From Vicinamibacterales bacterium (GTDB lineage Bacteria; Acidobacteriota; Vicinamibacteria; Vicinamibacterales; 2-12-FULL-66-21): a stretch of 64,000 bases of DNA. The stretch is taken from NCBI GenBank assembly GCA_035699745.1, contig DASSPH010000040.1:1-64000 (forward strand), given 5' to 3'. This document shows, piece after piece, positions 16,995 to 25,274 of this stretch (the first letter of the stretch is position 1; each line of letters opens with the position of its first letter). The translations under genes and the position numbers were made by a program. The notes beneath the pieces are model-generated. The model made no database searches and was not told the origin of the DNA. It saw nothing but the letters and a program-made list of their open reading frames with translations.

Positions 16995-18803
16995 CTACGT
17001 TCCGCTGTCTCTCCCGACCAGATCCGGTGGGGTGATCGCGGTGTGGATCCGCCGCGCCAGATCCTCGTGCTCCTTCCGCAGCTCCTTCGGCGTGTGCTCG
17101 CCGAACATGTGGAGCAGCTCTTCCTGACCGGCGACCGCTTCGACCCATTCCGCGGGATCGACGCGGAGCAGCGCCGCCATGTCGGCGTCGCTGACGTTGA
17201 GTCCGGCGCGGTCGATCCCGTCGGGCGTGGGCACGGCGCCGATCACCGTATCCACCGCGCTGCCGCGTCCCTCACACCGGTCGAGGATCCACTGGAGCAC
17301 GCGGAGGTTGTCGCCGAAGCCCGGCCACAGGAACCGCCCCGCCTCGTTGGTGCGGAACCAGTTCACGCGGAACACCTTCGGCGGGTTGGCGAGACCCGCG
17401 CCGACGTCGAGCCAGTGCTGGAAGTAATCCCCCATGTTGTAGCCGCAGAAGGGCCACATTGCCATCGGATCGCGGCGCAGCACGCCGACCCTGCCGGTCG
17501 CGGCCGCCGTCGTCTCGGACGACAGCGTCGCGCCGAGAAAGGTCCCGTGCTGCCAGTCGCGCGCCTGGAACACGAGGGGAATCCGCCGCTGACGCCGCGC
17601 GCCGAAGATGATGGCGTCGATCGGCACCCCTTCCGGGTTGTCGAACTCGGGCGAGAGCGATGCGCAGTTCGTCGCCGGGGTCGTGAAGCGGCTGTTCGGG
17701 TGCGCCGCCTTTTCGGTCGACGCCGGCGTCCACGGGCGGCCCTGCCAGTCGAGCGCCTCCTGCGGCGCCGGATCGTCGTGTCCCTCCCACCACGGCGTGC
17801 CGTCGGGCCGCAGCGCCACGTTGGTGAAGATGGTGTCGCGCTGGATCATCTCGGCCGCGATCGGGTTGGTCTTCCGGCTGGTGCCGGGGACCACGCCGAA
17901 GAACCCCGCTTCGGGATTCACCGCGTACAAGCGCCCGTCCGATCCCGGCCGCAGCCACGCGATGTCGTCGCCGACCGTCGTGGCCTTCCATCCCGGCATC
18001 GTCTTGGGCGGCAGCAGCATCGCCATGTTGGTCTTGCCGCACGCCGAGGGAAACGCCCCGGCGATGTAGTGCATCCGTTTCTGCGGATCCTCGAGCCCGA
18101 GAATCAGCATGTGCTCGGCCAGCCAGCCTTCCGTTTTCGCCAGCCAGCTCGCCAGCCGCAGCGCCATGCACTTCTTGCCGAGCAGCGCGTTGCCGCCGTA
18201 GCCCGAGCCGATCGACCACACGGCGTTGCTCTCGGGGAAGTGCATGATGAAGCGCCGCTCGGGGCTCAGATCGCCGAGCGAGTGGAGGCACTTCGTGAAA
18301 TCGTTCGACCCGGCGAGGTGATCCAGCGCCACCTGGCCGACGCGCGTCATCACGCGCATGCTGAGCACGACGTACTTGCTGTCGGTGATTTCGACGCCGA
18401 CCTTGGAGAAGCGTGATCCCGCCGGCCCCATCAGGAAGGGGACGACGTACATGGTGCGGCCCTTCATGACGCCATCGAACAACGGCGTCAGTCTGGCGAT
18501 GGCCTCGGCGGGCGGCATCCAGTTGTTGTTCGCCCCCGAGTCCTCTTTCTTCCCGGTGCACACGAAGGTGAGATGCTCGGTGCGGGCCACGTCGTGGCTC
18601 GCGCTGCGGTGCAGATAGCAGCCCGGCATCTTCTGCTGGTTCAGCTCGATCAGTTCGCCGGTGGCGAGGGACTCGGCGATCAGTTCGTCGCGCTCGGCTG
18701 CCGATCCATCACAAAAAAGAATGCGATCCGGCCGGGTCATTGCGGCGACTTCATCGACCCACTGGCGGATTCCCGCGTGTTTCAACGCGCCCTTGTCGCT
18801 CAT
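16995..18803 (-). CDS. pckG: Phosphoenolpyruvate carboxykinase (GTP)
   Basis: 602 aa, the usual length for the GTP-dependent enzyme. It converts oxaloacetate and GTP to phosphoenolpyruvate, CO2 and GDP for gluconeogenesis in the cytoplasm. Diagnostic blocks are the phosphate loop FPSACGKTN, the PEP/Mn site YGGNALLGKKC, GDDIAWL, the GTP-binding WFRTNEAGRFLWPGFGDN (~residue 480) and ANNNWMPP. A TAAAAT box ends 6 nt before ATG 18803. The next gene on the same strand lies 9 bp beyond, so some read-through from the quinone pair upstream is possible. Confidence 0.97.
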   Translation of the reverse strand: MSDKGALKHAGIRQWVDEVAAMTRPDRILFCDGSAAERDELIAESLATGELIELNQQKMPGCYLHRSASHDVARTEHLTFVCTGKKEDSGANNNWMPPAEAIARLTPLFDGVMKGRTMYVVPFLMGPAGSRFSKVGVEITDSKYVVLSMRVMTRVGQVALDHLAGSNDFTKCLHSLGDLSPERRFIMHFPESNAVWSIGSGYGGNALLGKKCMALRLASWLAKTEGWLAEHMLILGLEDPQKRMHYIAGAFPSACGKTNMAMLLPPKTMPGWKATTVGDDIAWLRPGSDGRLYAVNPEAGFFGVVPGTSRKTNPIAAEMIQRDTIFTNVALRPDGTPWWEGHDDPAPQEALDWQGRPWTPASTEKAAHPNSRFTTPATNCASLSPEFDNPEGVPIDAIIFGARRQRRIPLVFQARDWQHGTFLGATLSSETTAAATGRVGVLRRDPMAMWPFCGYNMGDYFQHWLDVGAGLANPPKVFRVNWFRTNEAGRFLWPGFGDNLRVLQWILDRCEGRGSAVDTVIGAVPTPDGIDRAGLNVSDADMAALLRVDPAEWVEAVAGQEELLHMFGEHTPKELRKEHEDLARRIHTAITPPDLVGRDSGT

Positions 18804-18809
18804 GAATGC

Positions 18810-18815
18810 ATTTTA
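18810..18815 (-). promoter_or_regulatory. Candidate -10 box TAAAAT for pckG
   Basis: On the minus strand TAAAAT is followed by 6 nt and then ATG 18803, with no Shine-Dalgarno sequence. The box lies just upstream of, and partly over, the stop region of the preceding hydrolase gene (ends 18813). Confidence 0.5.
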
Positions 18816-19448
18816 TCGATTAATCGCCTGCAACCACGTTTTCGCGGCGGCGAAATCCCCTGGCATCAGCTCGTGGCCCGACGGCTGCCAGTGCACCTGC
18901 ACCTCCGCGCCGTGCCGCTGCAGCAGCCGCGCGAGGCGATCGGTCTCCGCTGCGGAGACGATCGGGTCCTGCTCGCCGTTCGAGACGAGGACGCGCGTGC
19001 CGCGGAGCGGCGGCGCCCCCGCGGGTGTCTCCGGCTCGAACGGCACCATCGCCCGCAGCAGGACGCCGCCCTTGAGGACGCCGGGGCGCGCGAGCATCAC
19101 CGCCGAAGCGATGTTCGCGCCGTTCGAGAAGCCGAGCGCGTAGACCTGCGAGGCATCGAAGCCGTATTGCGCGGCCGCCGCGGCGATGAAGTCGGCCAGT
19201 TCGTTCGCGCGCCGCTTGACGTCGTCGACGTCGAACACCCCTTCTGCGAGGCGGCGGAAGAAGCGCGGCATGCCGCGCTCGAGCACCTTGCCGCGCGGGC
19301 TGAGCAGGTTCGCGCCCGGCAGCAGGCCGCCGAGCGGCAGCAGGTCGTGCTCGTCGCCGCCGGTGCCGTGCAGCAGCAGCAGCGTCGGCGCGCCGGGCTG
19401 CGGCGCCGCCTGGTAGACGTGGACGAACCCGAGGTCCTCACCGCTCAT
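18813..19448 (-). CDS. MhqD-like phospholipase/carboxylesterase
   Basis: 211 aa, alpha/beta hydrolase of the phospholipase/carboxylesterase family (PF02230). Visible features: LLLLHGTGGDEHDLLPL, nucleophile elbow GFSNGANIA, Asp in SNGEQDPIVS, His in PSGHELMPGD. In Bacillus subtilis the similar MhqD is co-regulated with ring-cleaving dioxygenase MhqO in resistance to quinones and catechols, and here the two genes overlap by 4 bp (ATGA). The match to MhqD is by family and context. A longer frame upstream overlaps the dioxygenase gene and is rejected. Confidence 0.85.
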   Translation of the reverse strand: MSGEDLGFVHVYQAAPQPGAPTLLLLHGTGGDEHDLLPLGGLLPGANLLSPRGKVLERGMPRFFRRLAEGVFDVDDVKRRANELADFIAAAAAQYGFDASQVYALGFSNGANIASAVMLARPGVLKGGVLLRAMVPFEPETPAGAPPLRGTRVLVSNGEQDPIVSAAETDRLARLLQRHGAEVQVHWQPSGHELMPGDFAAAKTWLQAINR

Positions 19449-20410
19449 ACCGGCTGCTCCACGAAGCGGTCGCCCGGCAGCGTCAGCGGCGGCAGCACGC
19501 GCTCGATCTCGGCCCGCGACGGTTCGTACCACGGCGGCAGCACCAGCGATTCGCCGAGATGCGACGCGTCCTCGTCCACGGCGAACCCTGGACCCCGCGT
19601 CGCGATCTCGAAGAGCACGCCGCCCGGCTCCTTGAAGTAGACCGACTTGAACCAGAAGCGATCGATCACCTCGGTCGCGCGTCCGCCCGCGGCTTCGACC
19701 TGCGCGCGCACGATCAGCTCCTCGTCGAGGTCGTCGACCGTCCACGCCAGGTGGTGCACTGCACCGACGCCCCAGGCGCCGCGGCGCTCGCCCGGCGTCT
19801 CGCGCACGTCGACCACGCCGGGAGCGTGGCGAACGCCATAGCGCGTCCATCCGCCTTCGCGCGCAAGCTCCTCGAAGCCGAGGGCGCCGGTCAGGAACGC
19901 GGCGGTCGGCGCCTGCTCGCGCTCCCAGATCTGCGCGCCGTAGAGACCGCGGATCTGCCGCTCGACGGGGATCGGGCTGCCGTCCCACGGCGCGAACGGC
20001 CGCTGGTGGGGGCGGACGCTTTCGGTGAGCGCGAGCCTGAGGCCGTGCGGGTCCGCGATCGGCAGCACGCGATCGCCGAACCGGGTCTCGATCGCGCCGG
20101 GCGTGAAGCCGTAGCGTTCGAGCCGCGCGCCCCAGAACGCCAGGCTGCCGGAGGGCACCTCCAGGCCGACCTCCACGGCGAGGCCGTGGCCGATCCGCGG
20201 CGGCGCGAGATGCGACCATGGAAAGAACGTCAGGTCGGTGCCCGGATGCCCCTCGGCATCGGCATAAAACAGGTGGTAGGTTCCCGGGTCGTCCTGATTG
20301 ATGCTGCGCTTCACCAGACGCATCCCGAGCACGCCGGCGTAGAAGTCCAGGTTTTCCTGGGCCGGGCCTGCTATGACCGTAATGTGGTGGAGTCCGTGGA
20401 CGGCATGCAT
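19445..20410 (-). CDS. VOC-family ring-cleaving dioxygenase (MhqO-like)
   Basis: 321 aa made of two vicinal-oxygen-chelate (glyoxalase/extradiol dioxygenase) modules. The first starts MHAVHGLHHITVIAGPAQ with LDFYAGVLGMRLV; the second starts near 200 with VHHLAWTVDDLDEE and ends GGVLFEIATRGPGF. Metal ligands are the His in HHIT, the His in HHLAW and the Glu in FEIAT. The family cleaves catechol or hydroquinone-type rings. I choose ATG 20410 because GAGGA lies 9 nt upstream; ATG 20419 abuts the same GAGGA and is too close. Diverges from a TonB receptor gene, with a palindrome between them. Confidence 0.88.
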   Translation of the reverse strand: MHAVHGLHHITVIAGPAQENLDFYAGVLGMRLVKRSINQDDPGTYHLFYADAEGHPGTDLTFFPWSHLAPPRIGHGLAVEVGLEVPSGSLAFWGARLERYGFTPGAIETRFGDRVLPIADPHGLRLALTESVRPHQRPFAPWDGSPIPVERQIRGLYGAQIWEREQAPTAAFLTGALGFEELAREGGWTRYGVRHAPGVVDVRETPGERRGAWGVGAVHHLAWTVDDLDEELIVRAQVEAAGGRATEVIDRFWFKSVYFKEPGGVLFEIATRGPGFAVDEDASHLGESLVLPPWYEPSRAEIERVLPPLTLPGDRFVEQPV

Positions 20411-20447
20411 GTGGCTCATTCCTCGTTTCTGGCCGACCGAAAACGCT

Positions 20448-20472
20448 TGACTCCACTGGCAAGCTGGAGTCA
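20448..20472. promoter_or_regulatory. Perfect inverted repeat (candidate operator) with TTGACT -35
   Basis: TGACTCCA, 9-bp spacer, TGGAGTCA: a perfect 8-bp inverted repeat between the divergent dioxygenase and TonB receptor genes. It overlaps TTGACT (20447-20452), a good -35 for the receptor gene. The size suits a dimeric repressor such as a MarR-type protein; no regulator is encoded nearby. Confidence 0.5.
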
Positions 20473-20512
20473 TCTATCGGCGCCGGTATCCCTTTCCCGG
20501 AGGACAGTTTAC

Positions 20513-23500
20513 ATGCGTCACGTACTTCGTCTGGCACTGGCGTGCGCCGTCGCGATCGGCGTCTGCGCCATGCCCTCGACCGCCGCAGCGCAGGCCGTCA
20601 CCGGCACGCTCCTCGGCAACGTTACCGACTCCAGTGGCGGCGCCGTTCCCGGCGTCACCGTGACAGCCACCGAAGCGGAGACCAACGTCAGCCGCACTAC
20701 GGTCACCACCGATGCGGGCCGCTACATCTTCTCGAGCCTCGTCAACGGCCGCTACACGGTCACCGCCGAACTGCAAGGCTTCAAGAAAGTCGTCCACCAG
20801 AACATCAAGGTCGACGTCAACACGACGATCCGCGTCGACATGGTGCTCGAGGTCGGCGCGATGACCGAAGCCGTGCAGGTCACGGCCGAGACGCCCGTGC
20901 TGCAGACGGATCGGACCGACACGGGACGGATCATCGAATCGAAGATGGTGACCGACCTGCCGCTCACCTTCAACCGCAATTTCCAGAGCCTGCTGATCAC
21001 CGTGCCCGGGTCGACGCGGCCCCATCGCGAGCACTCCCAGTTCTTCAACTCGCAGGACTCGCTGCGGTTCGAAGTCAACGGTCAGGCCGGCATGGCGAGC
21101 AACACGCTGATCGAGGGGCTCGACGACAACCACAAGACGGGCCTGCTCCAGGTCATCATCCCGGCGGCCGACGCGCTCGAGACCGTCGCCGTGACGACGA
21201 GCAACTACGACGCCGAGTTCGGCCGATCCGGCGGCGCGATTACCAACGTCACGATCAAGTCGGGCACCAACCAGTTCAAGGGCAGCGTCTTCATGTTCGG
21301 CAACAACGAGAAGACGAACGCCGGCGACTACTTCAACCATCAGAAGGCGCCGACGAAGTTCCTGAATACCGGCTTCACGCTCGGCGGCCCGATCGTCAGG
21401 AACAAGTTGTTCTTCTTCGGCGCCTATCAGCGGACGATCGACAACAACGGCTACATCATCCGCGCCACGGTGCCGACCGCGCTGATGCGGCAGGGGAATT
21501 TCAGCGAATTCTCGAACGGGATCTACGATCCGCTGACCGGCGCGATCAACGGCGCCGGCCGCACCGCGTTCGAGGGCAACATCATTCCGGCGAACCGGAT
21601 CAGCCCCATCGCGCAGCGGTTGCTGGCCTTCATCCCGATGCCGAACATTCCGGGTGCGGCAGTCGGGCAGAACAACTTCACGCGCGCCATGGTGCGCGAG
21701 CGGACGACCGACGGCATCGACGCCAAGGTGAACCACACGCTGAACCAGCGCGACCAGCTCTCGTATCGCTTCAACTTCATGCGGCCGGTCGTGTTCGACG
21801 ATGGTCTGTACGGGATCTACGGCGGGCCGGCCAACGGCGGCTTCGCCGGCACCGGCACCAACAACAGCTCGAGCACCGCGGTCACCTGGACGCGCGTCTT
21901 CAGCGCCAAGACCGTCATGGACGTCCGCGGCGGCCTCAACTACTACCGCAACATCACCGAGACGACGGGCGCCGGTCTCACGACCAGCACCGAGGTCGGG
22001 ATCCGGGGTGCGAACCTGAACGAGTTCACGAGCGGGATCTCGCAGATCACGCTCAACAACGGGTTCTCGAATCCGGCGCTCGGCTTCTCGAACAGCCAGC
22101 CGTGGGACCGGTGGGAGAAGACCTACAACGTCGCCGCGACCATCACCCGGATGATGACGAAGCACACGCTGAAGTTCGGCGGCGAGTACCGGAACAACAC
22201 CGACATGCTGCTGCAGACGCAGGATGCGGGCGGCCCGCGCGGCGAGTTCGTCTTCAACGCCAACGGCACGGCGAATCCCGCCGACGCCGGGTCCACCAGC
22301 AGTCAGGCGAACTCGTTTGCGGCGTTCCTGCTCGACTGGCCGCAGATCGTGCGCCGCGACCTGAAGGTGTTCGACGAGCCCGGCACGCGGCACACCGGCC
22401 TCGCGGCGTTCGTCCACGACAAGTGGCAGGCCCGCTCGAACGTCACCGTCGACCTCGGCCTCCGCTGGGAGTTCTACACGCCGCTCGTCGGCATCGCCGG
22501 CAAGGGCGGCCTGGCGAACTACGATCCCGCGACGCACACGATCAACGTCGCCGGCTACGGGGCCTTCGACAACGCGCTGAACGTCAAGAAGGACCTCACG
22601 CACTTCTCACCCCGCACCGGCGTCTCCTGGCGTATCGGCGAGAAGTCCGTCGTGCGGGCCGGCTACGGCGCCAGCACCATTCCGTTCCCCGACAACCGGT
22701 TCGCCTTCAACTATCCCGTGAAGCAGAACTACAACGGGACCGCGGCGAACGGCTTCCAGGCGCAGGGATCGATGGCGGCCGGGTTCCCGGCGCCGGCGCT
22801 GCTCGAGATTCCCGCGACCGGCATCATTCCGATCGCCGGGACATCGCTGCAGAACGCGACGCTGGACGTGATTCCGACGGGGCTGACCGAGGGAACGCTG
22901 CACTCGTGGAACGTCGCCTACCAGCGGCAGCTGCCGTTCTTCCTGTCGGCCGACATCGCCTACGTCGGCAACCGCGGCGTCGACCTGGTCATGGACGTCG
23001 ACCGCAACGCCAGCCTCGTCTACAACTCGGGCAACAACGGCCGCCCGCAGTTCGCGACGTTCAACCGCACCGGCACGTCCCGCGAGCGCACCAACCTCGG
23101 CAAGAGCACGTACCACGGCCTGCAGATGAAGATCGATCGCCGGTTCCGTCAGGGCGTGATGATCACCAATTCGTACACGCTGAGCCGGGCGATGAATTAC
23201 GTGGACGAGAACGGCGGGATCAACTCGCCGATCGATTTCTCGAAGAGCTGGGGCCGCGCCGGCTTCGGCCGCACGCACGTCTACACGCTGACCACGATTT
23301 ACGACCTGCCGTTCGGACCGGGGCGGCGCTGGCTGGCCGACGGGCTCGCCAGCAAGGTCATCGGCGGCTGGCAGTTCAGCACGCTGTTCGTGGCGCAGTC
23401 GGGCGCGCCGCTGACGATTACCGCCAACGGGACCGCGCTCAATACGCCCGGGACCACCGCCTTCGCCAATGTGGTGGGGACTCAGCGCGTGCTCGGCGGA

Positions 23501-23818
23501 CTCGGGCCCGGCCGTCTCTATTTCGATCCCGCCGCCTACGCACAGCCGACCCCGGGCACGCAGGGCAACATGAGCCGCAACTCCGCGATCGAGGGCCCCG
23601 GCTTCTGGCAGCTCGACGCCGCGCTGTTCAAGCGGTTCACGATCAGCGGCACGAAGTTCGCGGAGTTCCGCGTCGACGCGTTCAACGTGACGAACTCCGT
23701 GCGGTGGGGGAACCCGAACACCGGATTCAGCGTCGCTCCGAACAACACGTTCGGTCAGGTCACTGGCACGACGGGCGGCCAGCGCAGCCTCCGGTTCGGC
23801 GGGAGGTTTGCCTTCTAG
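20513..23818 (+). CDS. TonB-dependent receptor, Oar-like, with CarboxypepD_reg domain
   Basis: 1101 aa. The signal peptide ends STAAA-QAV. Residues ~28-115 are the carboxypeptidase-regulatory-like beta-sandwich (VTGTLLGNVTDSSGGAVPGV). A plug domain follows (VEQ-like block ALETVAVTTSNYDAEFGRSGGA near 225-245) and then a long outer-membrane barrel with many aromatic girdle residues, ending SLRFGGRFAF with the C-terminal Phe expected for BAM-dependent insertion. Such receptors take up oligosaccharides or other large substrates with energy from TonB. GGAGGA lies 8 nt before ATG 20513, which fixes the start. Substrate unknown; neighbours give no clear hint. Confidence 0.93.
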   Translation: MRHVLRLALACAVAIGVCAMPSTAAAQAVTGTLLGNVTDSSGGAVPGVTVTATEAETNVSRTTVTTDAGRYIFSSLVNGRYTVTAELQGFKKVVHQNIKVDVNTTIRVDMVLEVGAMTEAVQVTAETPVLQTDRTDTGRIIESKMVTDLPLTFNRNFQSLLITVPGSTRPHREHSQFFNSQDSLRFEVNGQAGMASNTLIEGLDDNHKTGLLQVIIPAADALETVAVTTSNYDAEFGRSGGAITNVTIKSGTNQFKGSVFMFGNNEKTNAGDYFNHQKAPTKFLNTGFTLGGPIVRNKLFFFGAYQRTIDNNGYIIRATVPTALMRQGNFSEFSNGIYDPLTGAINGAGRTAFEGNIIPANRISPIAQRLLAFIPMPNIPGAAVGQNNFTRAMVRERTTDGIDAKVNHTLNQRDQLSYRFNFMRPVVFDDGLYGIYGGPANGGFAGTGTNNSSSTAVTWTRVFSAKTVMDVRGGLNYYRNITETTGAGLTTSTEVGIRGANLNEFTSGISQITLNNGFSNPALGFSNSQPWDRWEKTYNVAATITRMMTKHTLKFGGEYRNNTDMLLQTQDAGGPRGEFVFNANGTANPADAGSTSSQANSFAAFLLDWPQIVRRDLKVFDEPGTRHTGLAAFVHDKWQARSNVTVDLGLRWEFYTPLVGIAGKGGLANYDPATHTINVAGYGAFDNALNVKKDLTHFSPRTGVSWRIGEKSVVRAGYGASTIPFPDNRFAFNYPVKQNYNGTAANGFQAQGSMAAGFPAPALLEIPATGIIPIAGTSLQNATLDVIPTGLTEGTLHSWNVAYQRQLPFFLSADIAYVGNRGVDLVMDVDRNASLVYNSGNNGRPQFATFNRTGTSRERTNLGKSTYHGLQMKIDRRFRQGVMITNSYTLSRAMNYVDENGGINSPIDFSKSWGRAGFGRTHVYTLTTIYDLPFGPGRRWLADGLASKVIGGWQFSTLFVAQSGAPLTITANGTALNTPGTTAFANVVGTQRVLGGLGPGRLYFDPAAYAQPTPGTQGNMSRNSAIEGPGFWQLDAALFKRFTISGTKFAEFRVDAFNVTNSVRWGNPNTGFSVAPNNTFGQVTGTTGGQRSLRFGGRFAF

Positions 23819-23827
23819 CGCACCACT

Positions 23828-24050
23828 AGCCGGTAGCCGGTAACCGGTAGCCGGTAACCGGTAGCCGGTAGCCGGTAGCCGGTAGCCGGTAACCCGTAGC
23901 CGGTAACCGGTAACCGGTAGCCGGTAACCGGTAGCCGGTAGCCGGTAACCGGTAGCCGGTAGCCGGTAGCCGGTAACCGGTAGCCGGTAGCCGGTAACCG
24001 GTAGCCGGTAACCGGTAACCGGTAACCGGTTACCGGTTACCGGTTACCGG
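23828..24050. repeat. GGTAGCC/GGTAACC heptamer array ending in a 46-bp palindrome
   Basis: About 32 heptamers, GGTAGCC or GGTAACC in irregular order, fill the gap between the convergent TonB receptor and MBL genes. At the right end the array inverts: the last three GGTAACC units are followed by three GGTTACC units. Confidence 0.95.
24005..24050. terminator. Perfect 46-bp palindrome between convergent genes
   Basis: Left arm 24005-24027 and right arm 24028-24050 are exact reverse complements, 23 bp each with no spacer. In RNA from either strand it would fold into a long hairpin immediately 3' of the genes. There is no U-tract, so any termination would be atypical; it may instead protect transcript ends or form a cruciform. 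Confidence 0.55.
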
Positions 24051-24054
24051 ACAG

Positions 24055-24966
24055 CTACACCTCCAGCAGATCCCTCCCCACCACAATCCGTCCAGCGAAG
24101 GTCTGGCGGGCGCCGGCGAGCCACTGCTCGTCACTGATCGGCGGCTCTTCGGCGGGCACGAAATGCGACAGCACGAGCGTCTTCACGCCGGCCTTGGTCG
24201 CGATGCGACCCGCGTCCTCCACCGTAGTGTGACTGTCCATCACGTGCTTGCGCAGCGCGGATCCGGGCGCGCCGGGCGCGGCCGGGGCGTAGAGCGCCTC
24301 GTGAACCAGGACGTCGGCGCCGCGCGCGAGCTGCACGAGGGCGTCGGAGGGGCGCGTGTCGCCCGAGATCACGATCGACCGATCCGGGCAGTCGAACCGG
24401 TAGGCGAGCGCCAGCGGCACCAGCGGGTGATCGACCACCGCGCAGGTCACCCGCACCCGGTCGTCTTCCATGACCTTGCCGCCCGCGTCGAGATCGTGCG
24501 GGTGGAGCAGCGGCGCCAGCGGCGGCCGTCCTTCGTCGCGGACGCGGACGTCGATGTCGGCGGCGTTGAGATCGAGGAACAGCGTCGTCATGCGCGTCAG
24601 CGGCGGCGGTCCCCACGCATCCACCCTCGTCGTCAGGCGATCGCCCCACGCGAGGAGCAGCAGGTTGCCGTAATCGGCGTTGTGATCCGAGTGATGGTGG
24701 GTGATGAACACGTGGCGCAGGGTGCGGAAGACGCCGGCGATCATCATCTGCCGGGCGACCCCGTCCCCGCAGTCGACCACGTAGCCGCGGTCGCCGACCA
24801 CGATGACCTGGGACGGTCCGGACCGGGTGCGTTTGGGAGTGGGGCCGCCGGCCGTGCCGAGGAGAATCAGCCGCGAGCGGGCGGCCGGCTGACGTCGTGC
24901 GGCGCGGAGGGGACCCGCGGCGGCGAGGAGACCGAACGCGGTGGCGAAGAACCGGCGGCGCCGCAT
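24055..24966 (-). CDS. Exported MBL-fold hydrolase (RNase Z-like subgroup)
   Basis: 303 aa. The N-terminus MRRRRFFATAFGLLAAAG is a Tat-like or Sec signal with an Arg cluster. The metallo-beta-lactamase domain has FITHHHSDHNADYGNLL (HHHSDH metal motif), the Asp/His pairs in VSGDTRPSD (here VISGDTRPS) and VLSHFVP near the C-terminus. The spacing follows RNase Z/arylsulfatase-like members, but export argues against tRNA processing. Substrate unknown. TACAAT ends 8 nt before the ATG. Converges on the TonB receptor through the heptamer array. Confidence 0.87.
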   Translation of the reverse strand: MRRRRFFATAFGLLAAAGPLRAARRQPAARSRLILLGTAGGPTPKRTRSGPSQVIVVGDRGYVVDCGDGVARQMMIAGVFRTLRHVFITHHHSDHNADYGNLLLLAWGDRLTTRVDAWGPPPLTRMTTLFLDLNAADIDVRVRDEGRPPLAPLLHPHDLDAGGKVMEDDRVRVTCAVVDHPLVPLALAYRFDCPDRSIVISGDTRPSDALVQLARGADVLVHEALYAPAAPGAPGSALRKHVMDSHTTVEDAGRIATKAGVKTLVLSHFVPAEEPPISDEQWLAGARQTFAGRIVVGRDLLEV

Positions 24967-24974
24967 GCGCCGCC

Positions 24975-24980
24975 ATTGTA
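24975..24980 (-). promoter_or_regulatory. Candidate -10 box TACAAT, leaderless arrangement
   Basis: On the minus strand TACAAT is followed by 8 nt and ATG 24966; no Shine-Dalgarno sequence is seen. Confidence 0.5.
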
Positions 24981-24988
24981 GGCCCTGG

Positions 24989-25177
24989 TCAGTCGTTCTT
25001 CTTGTCGGGTTTGGGCATCCCCTGCCACGAGTGCCGGTGCAGGAATGCGCGCGATGGATTCTTCGGCTTGGGAGGGGCCACCATGTTCCGCAGCTCGTGT
25101 CGCAGGTTGCGAAGCTCGTCGGTCAGAACACGAAGCTCAGCCTTGATATCGTCCTCGTTCTTCCAGTCCTTCGGCAT
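24989..25177 (-). CDS. Small charged protein with a predicted coiled coil
   Basis: 62 aa, MPKDWKNEDDIKAEL at the N-terminus. Residues ~10-35 form a Leu-rich heptad pattern (LRVLTDELRNLRHELRNM) likely to be a short coiled coil; the tail is Pro/Lys-rich. A GGGGG tract lies 7 nt before the chosen ATG; an ATG eight codons upstream is possible. I do not recognise a family. It sits between the MBL and AMP-ligase genes on the same strand. Confidence 0.55.
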   Translation of the reverse strand: MPKDWKNEDDIKAELRVLTDELRNLRHELRNMVAPPKPKNPSRAFLHRHSWQGMPKPDKKND

Positions 25178-25274
25178 CGGGATGCCCCCGATCAAGCACA
25201 TTCGATGCCCGGAAAATCCCCCAGGTGAGGTGCTGCTGTGTATGCATCGAGTATGCAGTTCTTGACCGGGTGAT

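Noticed and set aside
19559-20512. Upstream extension of the TonB receptor frame to give 1419 residues
   Set aside because: It overlaps the divergent dioxygenase gene; GGAGGA 8 nt before ATG 20513 and a signal peptide there fix the start.
23828-24050. Possible CRISPR array
   Set aside because: Units are 7 bp with no spacers and no cas genes in the window; the same holds for the arrays at 10857, 16929, 38373 and 48014.
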